Positions 23,664 through 31,919 of a DNA stretch of 53,112 bases are shown here, piece after piece. Within the stretch, counting starts at the first letter, position 1. Each line of letters opens with the position of its first letter. Below the pieces are notes generated by a model. That model was not told where the DNA came from. It did no database searches and was given only the letters and a program-made list of their open reading frames with translations. The DNA comes from CAZFCK01 sp964517355 (GTDB lineage: Bacteria > Desulfobacterota > Desulfovibrionia > Desulfovibrionales > Desulfovibrionaceae): positions 1 through 53,112 of the forward strand of contig CAZFCK010000004.1 in assembly GCA_964517355.1 (NCBI GenBank), read 5' to 3'. Position numbers and translations under genes: made by a program.

Positions 23664-24920
23664 TTGCTGTTATCCCCGGCGCGAATCATCATCCTGAGTG
23701 TATGCCTTTTCCTTCTGGCGCCCCTGCCTGCGTTTTCGTTCCAGGGCTACCACATCAAAAACAAAGCCCTCAATCTGTTGGACCCTCAAACGGAATGGGA
23801 AACGCACGGCGAGCATAGTCTGGTGCAGGCCTGGAAAAACCTGCAGGAGGTCATCGGTCCCTTGCAGCTCGAGTTGTTGTCCGTGGCCTACGGGCAATTA
23901 TGGAGCGATGCCGAGGTGAACGGCGTGAGCCATGACGGCCGCGCGCTTCTCGGCTGGGACACCCGTTTCAAGGCCCATTGGCGCCCCTGGCGGGACGGTC
24001 AGATCTTCTTGCAATTGCAGTACAACTTCGGCGACAAGGGCAAGACGCCCTCCGGCGCGGGGCTGCTTCTTTCGCATGTGAACGGCGTTGCCACGGGCGC
24101 ACAGCCCGAAGGCAAGTACACCTTCCACGACCTGCTGTTCACGCAGCACTTTTTCGACAGACGCTTCTTTTTCGCCTTCGGGCATACCGACCCCGAAGTC
24201 TTCATGGATGACAACCGGTTCGCAAACTCGGACCACACCCAGTTTTCCTCCCAGATATTTTCCCAGGAAATCGGCCTGGACAATGTGGACGAACGCGCCC
24301 CCCTCTTTGCGCTGGGATTCGAACCCCACAGCCTCGTTGAAATCGTGGGCGTCATCTCCTCCACCACGAAATCACATTCGGACGCGCCCAAAAGCCTTTG
24401 GACGCGACCCTTCTGGGATGGCCCATTCATTGGGGGGCAGATTCACTTCAAGCCGGCTTTCAAGAACAGGACCGGCAACTACCGCCTCTTCGCGTGGTCC
24501 ACGCTCTACGACCAGCCGCTAAACAACGGCAGGGGCGAAGCCTGCAACTGGGGGCTGGCCCTGAATTTCGACCAGGACGTCACCGACAGACTCGGCGTGT
24601 TCGGCCGCCTGGGCTACGCCAATCAGGACGTCAGCATCACAAGTTGGGACTGGTCCGCGGGCCTGCAATATACCGGACTCCTGCCCACACGCGGCAAGGA
24701 TATTCTCGCCCTGGCCATAGGCGGCGTTCAAGCCAGCCCCGGCGTGGAATACGGGGGCATGGAAATCCACATGGAGAGCTACTACAAGCTGCAGCTCACC
24801 GACTGGTTCGCCCTGACGCCCATGCTCATGTACACGGTGCAGCCCACGGGCTCGCCAGATTCCATTCCCATCATCCAGGGCATGCTGCGTCTGGAGCTGG
24901 ACCTCAAGACCGCATCATAG
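23664..24920 (+). CDS. OprB-like carbohydrate-type outer-membrane porin
   Basis: A 418-residue outer-membrane beta-barrel of the carbohydrate-selective OprB type. What is seen: a signal peptide (LLSPARIIILSVCLFLLA, cut near PAFSF); alternating aromatic strands (FLQLQYNFGDKGKT, RRFFFAFGHTDP, YRLFAWSTLYDQP); GVEYGGMEIHMESYYKLQL; and a final strand ending LRLELDLKTAS. The start is probably TTG at 23664 with GGAGG 6 bases before it. The frame extends upstream into the GGDEF gene without a better start. The actual substrate is unknown; lone OprB-like porins in sulfate reducers need not carry sugars. Confidence 0.8.
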   Translation: MLLSPARIIILSVCLFLLAPLPAFSFQGYHIKNKALNLLDPQTEWETHGEHSLVQAWKNLQEVIGPLQLELLSVAYGQLWSDAEVNGVSHDGRALLGWDTRFKAHWRPWRDGQIFLQLQYNFGDKGKTPSGAGLLLSHVNGVATGAQPEGKYTFHDLLFTQHFFDRRFFFAFGHTDPEVFMDDNRFANSDHTQFSSQIFSQEIGLDNVDERAPLFALGFEPHSLVEIVGVISSTTKSHSDAPKSLWTRPFWDGPFIGGQIHFKPAFKNRTGNYRLFAWSTLYDQPLNNGRGEACNWGLALNFDQDVTDRLGVFGRLGYANQDVSITSWDWSAGLQYTGLLPTRGKDILALAIGGVQASPGVEYGGMEIHMESYYKLQLTDWFALTPMLMYTVQPTGSPDSIPIIQGMLRLELDLKTAS

Positions 24921-25089
24921 CAGACTTCATGGATACGGTTGAAACCGCGCGGGCTTGGCAGTAAGCAACACCTTGTCCGTCCGCGTATTCCTTTGCCTGC
25001 GGGTAAAGGCCTCCATGCAACGTTGGCTGTGCGCCCTGACCATGATCAGACCCAACGGCGGACAGCCACAGAGACAAGGAAAGATAGCG

Positions 25090-25701
25090 ATGCGAATGAA
25101 ATGCGCCTTTTGCGACGACAAGGATTGCTATGCCGGAAAAGATTGCTGCGGCATGCGCGATGAATTGCAACCAGTGCTGCTCGAAAAAGAGAACAATGAA
25201 CTGTTGCGCATTGCCGCGGCCCTCGAGGCCGACCATTACATGCAGCTGACGCGCGTTGAGGAGACCCTGCTCTTCGCCCGCAACCTGGGCGTGGAGAGAA
25301 TCGGCGTGGCTTTTTGCGTGGGGCTCTCCAACGAAGCCCGCAGATTCTGCGAAATCGCGGAGGCCGAAGGCTTCACCACAGCCTCCGTCTGTTGTAAAAT
25401 CTGCGGCATAGACAAGCACGCCGTGGGGCTCAAAAAACTCTGGAACCGCGAAGTGGAGGCCACCTGCAACCCCATCGGCCAGGCCGAAGTCCTGAACAAA
25501 TGCGAGACAGGGATAAACGTGGCCATCGGACTCTGCGTGGGGCACGATTCGCTTTTCTTCAAATACAGCAAAGCCCCCACCACGGTGCTCGTGGCCAAGG
25601 ACAGGGTGCTTGCCCATAATCCCGCGGGTGCGCTTTATTCCAACTATTATAAACGGCGCTTCAATAAGGAAATGGAGAGCCTTAAAAACAGGAAGGAATA
25701 A
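25090..25701 (+). CDS. DUF1847 cysteine-rich metalloprotein
   Basis: A 203-residue DUF1847 protein. What is seen: an N-terminal Cys cluster (CAFCDDKDCYAGKDCC), the conserved core RVEETLLFARNLGVERIGVAFC, CCKICGIDK, CNPIGQAEVLN and GLCVGHDSLFFKYSKAP. The many ordered cysteines suggest an Fe-S or zinc site. The family is typical of strict anaerobes and has no settled function. ATG at 25090 with AAGGAAAG upstream. The DJ-1 gene follows after 2 bases, so the two are co-transcribed. Confidence 0.85.
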   Translation: MRMKCAFCDDKDCYAGKDCCGMRDELQPVLLEKENNELLRIAAALEADHYMQLTRVEETLLFARNLGVERIGVAFCVGLSNEARRFCEIAEAEGFTTASVCCKICGIDKHAVGLKKLWNREVEATCNPIGQAEVLNKCETGINVAIGLCVGHDSLFFKYSKAPTTVLVAKDRVLAHNPAGALYSNYYKRRFNKEMESLKNRKE

Positions 25702-25703
25702 GG

Positions 25704-26258
25704 ATGAACAAATCAGTGCTTGTTCCGCTGGCGTCAGGGTTCGAAGAGATTGAAGCCGTGACCGTTATCGACGTGCTCAGAAGAGCCGGCCTCTCCGTCA
25801 CCGTGGCCGGTCTGCCCCACGAAAACGTGCAAGGGGCGCACGGCGTCAGAGTGCAGTGCGATACGCCGCTGGAGAGGTGCGCGGATATCGACTACGACCT
25901 CGTGGTCTTGCCGGGAGGCATGCCCGGCGCGAAAAACCTCGCCGCGTCAGGCACTTTGCAACAAATCCTCGCCCGGCACCACGGCGCGGGAAAACCCATC
26001 GGCGCCATTTGCGCCGCGCCCGCCGTGGTGCTCAAACCCATGGGGCTGCTGCCTCGCGGCAACGTGGCCTGCTATCCGTCGTTTCGGGAGCAAATTCCCG
26101 CGGAACAAAGAACGGATGCGCCCCTGGCCGTGGAAAAAGGCCGCGTCACGGCAGCGGGCCCCGGCGCGGCCCTGACTTTCGCCCTGGCGCTGGTCTCCAT
26201 GATGTGCGGGGCGGACAAGGCCGAAGAACTCGGACGCGCCCTGCTGGTTGCGCCGTAG
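25704..26258 (+). CDS. DJ-1/YajL-family protein
   Basis: A 184-residue member of the DJ-1/PfpI superfamily, DJ-1/YajL branch (TIGR01383-like). What is seen: VLVPLASGFEEIEAVTVIDVLRR with the conserved Glu, LVVLPGGMPGAKNLA, the nucleophile elbow with its redox-active cysteine (GAICAAPAVVLKPMG), and AAGPGAALTFALALV. Family members have been reported as chaperones, glyoxalases or protein deglycases; the role in this organism is unknown. AAGGAATAAGG precedes the ATG. It is the second gene of an operon with DUF1847. Confidence 0.9.
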   Translation: MNKSVLVPLASGFEEIEAVTVIDVLRRAGLSVTVAGLPHENVQGAHGVRVQCDTPLERCADIDYDLVVLPGGMPGAKNLAASGTLQQILARHHGAGKPIGAICAAPAVVLKPMGLLPRGNVACYPSFREQIPAEQRTDAPLAVEKGRVTAAGPGAALTFALALVSMMCGADKAEELGRALLVAP

Positions 26259-26422
26259 CGCACAACAACGTGAAGATGGAATGGGTTGGGGCACCGCCTC
26301 AGCGCATGTTCGCCTTGGAAAAAACCCGCCAGAGGGGAACGCTTCCCGGATCAGCGGATCTCATGCATATAAATACAAAAATGATAGTAGCTGTGTTTCT
26401 AAGTTCGTTTTAAAAAGAAAAT

Positions 26423-26462
26423 GCGAGAGGGGAAACCCTTTGAAAAGGGTTTCCCCTCTCGC
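26423..26462. repeat. family D palindromic repeat, copy D2
   Basis: A 19-bp perfect stem with a 2-base loop: arms GCGAGAGGGGAAACCCTTT and its exact complement. It lies between convergent genes, where it could end transcription from either side. Confidence 0.85.
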
Positions 26463-26613
26463 GTTCTCCCCTTCCTAAACTTTCTAATTTTGATGAGTTT
26501 TAATATATCATTTCGATTTCTTATATTTTATTTTGAACGGTCTTCCATAATCATTTTTATTTTAGCGCATTTTCGCCTTGAAACAAGGCTCTCCCCTGAA
26601 ACAATTATCAATT

Positions 26614-26668
26614 GTTCCAGGGAAATGCATAAGAGCATCTAGCGCTTTTCAAGCGTGAGATGCTCTAG
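26614..26668 (+). repeat. family C hairpin repeat, copy C1
   Basis: A unit of about 54 bases containing GAGCATCT...AGATGCTC around an inner GCGCTT/AAGCG stem. The reverse complement, with about one mismatch, occurs at 53059-53112, at the right edge of the window. Confidence 0.8.
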
Positions 26669-26718
26669 AAACAGGCCCTAATACCATTTTCCATTCCCAA
26701 ATTAATTTATGAAAACTT

Positions 26719-26755
26719 CCGGGGGGAAACTTTTTCGGAAAAAAGTTCCCCCCCG
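26719..26755. repeat. family F hairpin repeat, copy F1
   Basis: Arms CCGGGGGGAAACTTTTT and AAAAAAGTTCCCCCCCG form a long stem just past the 3' end of the CoA-disulfide-reductase gene, so it may act as its terminator. Related copies are at 34078-34117, 39854-39884 and 46978-47011. Confidence 0.65.
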
Positions 26756-26790
26756 TCATCATTCCAATCAAGAGCAGCCGCGCTGCGTCA

Positions 26791-28485
26791 TTATGCTTTT
26801 TTGGCGAAAGGCCAGGCCATGATGCCCCCTTCCATGACTTTGACGTTTGTCCAGCCATTGGCCTCGAGCACGCGCTGGGCCTCGTAGCCGCGCATGGAGA
26901 TTTTGCAGAAGGTGATGATTTCCGCGTTCCTGTCCTGGGGCAGCTTGTCCAGGGAATTGCGCAACGTGCCCAGGGGAATCAATGTTTCCCCCACGTTGAG
27001 GCGCAGTTCCTCGAACTCGGACGGGGCGCGCACATCCAGAATGAATGGCTGTTGGCCCGCGTCCACCAGCTTTTTCACATCCACGTTGGAGATGCCCTGC
27101 ATTCTGCCGGACATTTTGTTGTCCAGAATATGCGCCGTGGTGATGAAGTGGTCGATGGCCAGTGAAAAGGGCGGGGCATAGGGCAGGTCGGCCACGGCGA
27201 TATCCTGCACGGTGTTGCCGTTCATCACGGCCATGGCCGCTTCCGCCACCTGGCGGTTCACCTCGCCGGGGCCCACGCATTGAAAGCCCAGAATGCGGCC
27301 CGTCTTGGCGTCGGCCACCATCTTGGAGATAAGCAGTTTGGCGCCCATGAATCCGGGCTTGTCCAGGCTGGCGTTGGTTGCCGTGATAACCTCGAAGCCC
27401 GCGTCCCTGGCGCGTTTTTCCGAAAGGCCGGTGGAGCCGGCGCAAAAATTGAAGACCTTGCAGATGCCGCTGTGGATGGTGCCCGGAAACACGGAGTTTT
27501 CGCCCAGTACAATGTTGTTGGCCGCCACGCGGGCTTCCAGGTTCGCCAGATCGCCGTATGGGGCCAGGGTCTTTTGTCCCGTGACGCGGTGGGTGAGTTC
27601 CACGCAGTCGCCTGCCGCGTAGATATCCGGATCAGAGGTGCGCATGTATTGATCCACGGTAATGCCCCCGGTCGCGCCGATGGCCAATCCCGCTTGTTGT
27701 GCGAGTCTGACATTGGGCATGACGCCGATGGCCACCACGGCCAGTTCGCAATCGACAACCGTGCCGTCCTTCAGCTTGACGCCCGTCAGCGCGCCGTCTT
27801 CACCGAGAAATTCCGCCACCCCGTTTTCCGTGTGTACGGTGACGCCTTTGGACGCGACATGGTTTTCCAGAAGCTTGGCCAGTTCCCAATCCAGGAACAG
27901 CAGAATTTGCGGAAGCATCTCGACCACGTTCACATGAATGCCCGACTCCGCGAGCGCTTCGCAGACCTCGATGCCGATGAGCCCCCCACCGACGATGGTG
28001 GCTGTCTTCACCTGTCCTGAATCGCGCAGCGCCCGCAATTCGTCGGCATCGCGCATCTCCGAAAGGAAACGCACGCCCTTGAGGTCGATGCCGGGAATCG
28101 GGGGGCGGCGCGGGGTGGCGCCGGTGCAGATGACGAGTTTATCGTAGGGAACGGAGGACGATTCCCCCGTAACGACGTTGGTGCAGGATACGGTCTTGTT
28201 GGCGCGGTCGATGGCCGTGACTTCCGTGTTCACGCGCGCGGTGACGCCTTTTGCCGCGGCGAAAAAGGCCTCGTCGCGCACAACGCCCGTGGGCGTGGCC
28301 AGCAACGCGTTGCGCTCGTCGAAATTGCCGCCGATATAGTACGGATAGCCGCAAGAGGCCATGGAGAGTTCCGGGGCCTTCTGCAACAGAGTGACCTCAG
28401 CCGACTCGTCCAGACGTTTCGCCCGGGCCGCGGCCTTGGGACCGGCCGCCGATCCGCCTATGACGACGATTTTCTTTGCTTGCAT
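26791..28485 (-). CDS. CoA-disulfide reductase / persulfide reductase with rhodanese domain
   Basis: A 564-residue FAD-dependent pyridine-nucleotide-disulfide oxidoreductase fused to rhodanese. What is seen: the FAD site (IVVIGGSAAGPKAAARAKRL); the single active-site cysteine in SMASCGYPYYIGG; the NAD(P)H site (TIVGGGLIGIEVCEAL); the second FAD motif (DIYAAGDCVE); a dimerisation domain; and a C-terminal rhodanese domain (FILDVRAPSEFEE) with catalytic cysteine in ITFCKISMRGYEA. Such fusions reduce CoA-disulfide, CoA-persulfide or polysulfide with NADH and are common in sulfur-metabolising anaerobes. Monocistronic, with a hairpin repeat beyond its end. Confidence 0.92.
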   Translation of the reverse strand: MQAKKIVVIGGSAAGPKAAARAKRLDESAEVTLLQKAPELSMASCGYPYYIGGNFDERNALLATPTGVVRDEAFFAAAKGVTARVNTEVTAIDRANKTVSCTNVVTGESSSVPYDKLVICTGATPRRPPIPGIDLKGVRFLSEMRDADELRALRDSGQVKTATIVGGGLIGIEVCEALAESGIHVNVVEMLPQILLFLDWELAKLLENHVASKGVTVHTENGVAEFLGEDGALTGVKLKDGTVVDCELAVVAIGVMPNVRLAQQAGLAIGATGGITVDQYMRTSDPDIYAAGDCVELTHRVTGQKTLAPYGDLANLEARVAANNIVLGENSVFPGTIHSGICKVFNFCAGSTGLSEKRARDAGFEVITATNASLDKPGFMGAKLLISKMVADAKTGRILGFQCVGPGEVNRQVAEAAMAVMNGNTVQDIAVADLPYAPPFSLAIDHFITTAHILDNKMSGRMQGISNVDVKKLVDAGQQPFILDVRAPSEFEELRLNVGETLIPLGTLRNSLDKLPQDRNAEIITFCKISMRGYEAQRVLEANGWTNVKVMEGGIMAWPFAKKA

Positions 28486-28961
28486 CTCGATCTCCTTCTG
28501 AAAAGCGTAGTTGTCTCATATCAGGTACCATGCATAGACGCTTTGTCCATAGCCATGCAGCGGGTACGGGACGAAAAATGTCTTTTGCCGAAAAACCACT
28601 GGAGCGTATCACAATTCGCAACTACCGGAACGGTTGTTCCCTCTTTGCGTTGGGTTTTAGTCCAGGCGCGTAAGGACATCCTTGATGGAAATCAATTTGT
28701 GAGAAAATATGCATGATTTTTCTCTTCTCTCAGGTTTTCCCGCCCTGCGCCGCGCTCCCGGGCCTCCTTTCCGCCACAACGCTGCATAACATATACGACG
28801 CCTCATAACGACTTCCGGAGCAAAGTCCGCGCCGCAATCATCATTCCTTCACGGCAGCATTGTTGTTCAATGAATATCTTGACTTTTCATGCTGTTGTCT
28901 TCATTCAATAGACAATCGGAGCCCTGGCTTCTTCCAACTTCTTATTCCTATGGAGCAACGC
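28486..28961. other. divergent intergenic region between CoA-disulfide reductase and serine dehydratase
   Basis: About 476 bases that must contain two divergent promoters. The only -35-like string with any support is TTGACT near 28879, and its -10 partner is poor. None of the repeat families A-G is present. An upstream in-frame extension of the next gene (from 28860) has no ribosome site. Confidence 0.4.
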
Positions 28962-30335
28962 ATGGAGCCTATCGCCTATTCCGTGTTCGAATTGTTCAAA
29001 ATCGGCCCCGGTCCTTCCAGTTCCCACACCATAGGCCCCATGAAGGCAGGGCATCACTTCATCGAAACATTGCGCGGGCTGCCCCCGGATCTGCTGGCCA
29101 AGGCAGGGCGTATCGACGCCGGGCTTTACGGCTCCCTGGCCGCGACAGGCGCGGGTCACGGCACCGACCGCGCACTGCTCGCCGGGCTCCTGGGGCATGC
29201 GCCGGAGCACTGTCCTCCGGATTTGCTCGACACCCTGGCCAAAGATGCGGCCGCCTCCCATTATGTGGACCTCGGCCCGGCAAAGCTGTCCATCGCGTTG
29301 CGCGATATACGCAATGTGAGCGTTGAGCACAATTTCCCCTTTGCCAACACCATGGTGTTGCGGCTGCTGGCCGGAGAGAATCTCCAGGGGCCGGAACTGT
29401 ACCGGCAGGAATATTATTCGGTGGGGGGCGGCTTCATCCAATGGAAAGGCTACACGCCCCCCCAGCGGGGCACACCGCGACATGCCTACTGGGATGCCGC
29501 ATCGCTTTCCGCCGTGCTGCGCGAAAAAGGCGTCACTCTGGACCGGTTGATGCTGGAAAACGAAATGGATGTCACCGGCAGCTCTGAAGAAGCCATAGCA
29601 CAAGGCCTGGATAAGCTGCTGGACACCATGGAAGCCAGCGTGGAACGCGGGCTCAAGGTCAAAGGCGTGCTGCCCGGCCCCATCGGCCTGCACCGCAAGG
29701 CGGCCCGGGTTTTCGAACAAGTGCGGGACATGGCCTCACCCACCAAGCGTTTTCTGGGGCTGCTGAACGCCTACGCCCTGGCCGCCATCGAAGAAAACGC
29801 CACGGGACATATTTCCGTCACCGCCCCCACCTTGGGCTCGTGCGGCATCATCCCTTCAGTGAACAGGATCATGGAGCGGGAGCTTGGCATCGAGAGGGAT
29901 AAACGGCGCCAAGGCCTGTTGGCCGCCGCGGCTGTGGGCTTTCTGGTCATGCGCAACGCGAGCATAGCCGGCGCCGAAGTGGGCTGCCAGGGAGAGGTGG
30001 GCGTCGCCTCGAGCATGGCCGCGGCCATGCTGGCCCATTGTCAGGATTTGCCGCTGCCCTGCGTTTTCAACGCCGCGGAATCAGCTCTCGAGCACCATCT
30101 GGGGCTAACCTGCGACCCGGTGATGGGCTACGTGCAAGTGCCCTGCATTGAACGCAACGCCATGAGCGCGGTGAAGGCCTACAACGCCTACCTGCTCAGC
30201 GAGGTGGTCATGCCGGCGTGGCACAAGGTGGATCTGGACAAAACCATTCGGGCAATGGCGGAGACTGGCCACGACATGTGTCCTAAATATAAAGAGACTT
30301 CTTTGGGGGGGCTGGCTGCCGCAGTCCATTGCTGA
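28962..30335 (+). CDS. sdaA: L-serine ammonia-lyase, single-chain, Fe-S type
   Basis: A 457-residue oxygen-sensitive [4Fe-4S] enzyme that converts L-serine to pyruvate and ammonia. What is seen: the small (beta) domain with FELFKIGPGPSSSHTIGPMKA; the catalytic domain with GSCGIIPSVNRI, GAEVGCQGEVGVASSMAAA and CDPVMGYVQVPC. Cysteines at about 342, 384, 395 and the very last residue, 457, match the spacing of the Legionella-type enzyme, whose C-terminal cysteine plugs the cluster. Start: ATG at 28962 with GGAG 6 bases before it; an ATG 12 bases upstream has none. The permease gene follows after 32 bases, so the pair suggests serine use. Confidence 0.95.
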   Translation: MEPIAYSVFELFKIGPGPSSSHTIGPMKAGHHFIETLRGLPPDLLAKAGRIDAGLYGSLAATGAGHGTDRALLAGLLGHAPEHCPPDLLDTLAKDAAASHYVDLGPAKLSIALRDIRNVSVEHNFPFANTMVLRLLAGENLQGPELYRQEYYSVGGGFIQWKGYTPPQRGTPRHAYWDAASLSAVLREKGVTLDRLMLENEMDVTGSSEEAIAQGLDKLLDTMEASVERGLKVKGVLPGPIGLHRKAARVFEQVRDMASPTKRFLGLLNAYALAAIEENATGHISVTAPTLGSCGIIPSVNRIMERELGIERDKRRQGLLAAAAVGFLVMRNASIAGAEVGCQGEVGVASSMAAAMLAHCQDLPLPCVFNAAESALEHHLGLTCDPVMGYVQVPCIERNAMSAVKAYNAYLLSEVVMPAWHKVDLDKTIRAMAETGHDMCPKYKETSLGGLAAAVHC

Positions 30336-30367
30336 TGCGCAACAGACACGAGTAAAAGGGGCGCTCC

Positions 30368-31594
30368 ATGAATGTCGTCAAGATTTTCAGTTTCAGCTGC
30401 CTGGTCACAGGCAGCATCATCGGCGCGGGCATACTCGCTTTGCCGGTAAAAACCGGTCTGACGGGCTTTGGGCCTTCGCTCATTGGCGTTATCGCCCTTT
30501 GGCTGATGATGACCTGCACCGCTCTCGTCATCGCCGGGCAAAAAAGCCTGCGCGCGGGCGAAAACGCCGACCTGCCCACCTTGTTCGGGGACGCCCTGGG
30601 TCCCGCGGGCATGTGGCTGGCCGTCCTGGCCAATTTCATCATCTTTTACGGCCTGATGGTTGCCTACATCAGCGGCGCGGGCTCCGTGGTCGCGAATCTC
30701 ATCGGACATGGATTGCCCTTATGGGCCGGCATGCTCATCTTCTTTTTCCCGGCCACCCTGCTCGCCCTGTTCGGTATCCAGGTGGTGGCCAAAGGCAACT
30801 CCCTGCTCATGATCATCATGTGGGGCGCATTCATCGGCATGGTGCTCATCTGCCTCAAACACCTGAACACCGCGCAGCTCGAAACATCGCATTGGCCCAT
30901 TCTGCCCGCGACCCTGCCCGTGATCCTCACGGCCAGCAACTTCCATTTCGTCATCCCCTCCATCTGCCGCGGCATGAACCATGATCAACCCGCCATTCGC
31001 AAAGCTATCATCATCGGCAGCACCATTGCCATGCTCATGAACGCCTCCTGGGTCCTGGCCGTCACCGGCGTGCTCCCCCTGGCGGGAGCGGACGGCGCAG
31101 CCACGCCGGGCACCCTGCTCTACACGTTCGAAAACAACCTCCCCGCCACCATCCCCCTGGCAACCGTCCTGCATTCAAAGCTCTTTCAGGTGCTTGCGCC
31201 CGCCTTCGCGCTGGTGGCCATCATCACTTCCTATCTCACCTGCTGCACGGCGCTGGTGGGTTTTTGCGGCGACCTGGCCGCACGCATAGGCCTTGGGGGG
31301 CGCCGATCCTTTATCTGGAGCCTGTCGTTTGGGCCGCCCCTCGCCGTGGCGATTGTGGAACCGAACATCTTTCTCCACGCTCTGGATATCGTCGGCGGCC
31401 TGGGCATCGGCCTGTTGTTCGGCATCCTCCCCAGCGCGCTGCTTCTCAAGCAGCAAAAAGGCTGGCTGCGCAAAGGCGCGGTGCTCCTGCTGATCTGTTT
31501 CGGCTTTGTGCTGCTCTGCGAGGTGGCGCAGGAAATGGGCCTGATGCACCTGAACGCCCAGGTCGAGAGCTGGGTAAGGACGCCGGTTCACTGA
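30368..31594 (+). CDS. HAAAP-family amino-acid permease
   Basis: A 408-residue inner-membrane transporter with about 11 hydrophobic segments. What is seen: the family N-terminus (GSIIGAGILALPVKTG), TASNFHFVIPSICRG, and the loop after helix 8-9. This is the aromatic/hydroxy amino-acid permease family (TyrP, Mtr, SdaC relatives). By sequence it resembles the TyrP/Mtr side. Its place 32 bases after a serine dehydratase gene argues for serine uptake. Which substrate is right cannot be told here. Confidence 0.85.
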   Translation: MNVVKIFSFSCLVTGSIIGAGILALPVKTGLTGFGPSLIGVIALWLMMTCTALVIAGQKSLRAGENADLPTLFGDALGPAGMWLAVLANFIIFYGLMVAYISGAGSVVANLIGHGLPLWAGMLIFFFPATLLALFGIQVVAKGNSLLMIIMWGAFIGMVLICLKHLNTAQLETSHWPILPATLPVILTASNFHFVIPSICRGMNHDQPAIRKAIIIGSTIAMLMNASWVLAVTGVLPLAGADGAATPGTLLYTFENNLPATIPLATVLHSKLFQVLAPAFALVAIITSYLTCCTALVGFCGDLAARIGLGGRRSFIWSLSFGPPLAVAIVEPNIFLHALDIVGGLGIGLLFGILPSALLLKQQKGWLRKGAVLLLICFGFVLLCEVAQEMGLMHLNAQVESWVRTPVH

Positions 31595-31919
31595 CGCTGC
31601 CCGCCAGCAACCGGTAGTGCGCTCCGGAGGGGACCGGGTCCATACGGTTCCCTCCGGATAACCGCCTCGAGGTCCGCGCCCGGCCTTCGCCATTCACCTG
31701 CCGATTTGCTACCGTTTACCTGAAAATTATTATTTCGAGGCGGTTCCTGCCTTATGTATGGGCGCAGAGCACGCCTTACTTGTTTTTGCTCTCCGTATTC
31801 TGTAATCCTGTGCCATGCATGCAACTGCATGCCGCGAGAGCCACAAATCCGCCTGACATGTAATTTTCCTTATCATAACAGTCATGTAGGGGCGCAAACT
31901 CGTATGCGAGGGAGGTACG
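31595..31919. other. intergenic region upstream of acs with a perfect palindrome
   Basis: 325 bases. The clearest feature is a 16-base palindrome at 31817-31832 (GCATGCA-AC-TGCATGC), about 90 bases before the acs start; it could be an operator. AT-rich strings near 31720-31735 and 31860-31880 may hold a promoter, but I cannot assign boxes with confidence. No repeat family A-G copy is present. Confidence 0.4.

Larger units (their letters stand above)
26259..26790. other. convergent intergenic region packed with hairpin repeats
   Basis: 532 bases between two convergent genes. It contains a family D palindrome (26423-26462), an AT-rich stretch (26480-26562), a module shared with copy B1 (26563-26588), a hairpin at about 26592-26623, a family C hairpin (26614-26668) and a family F hairpin (26719-26755). 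Short frames here run through repeats and are not credible genes. Confidence 0.7.

Noticed and set aside
28860..28961. Upstream start (28860 or 28950) for the serine dehydratase
   Set aside because: Neither has a ribosome site. The ATG at 28962 has GGAG at proper spacing and begins the family N-terminus.
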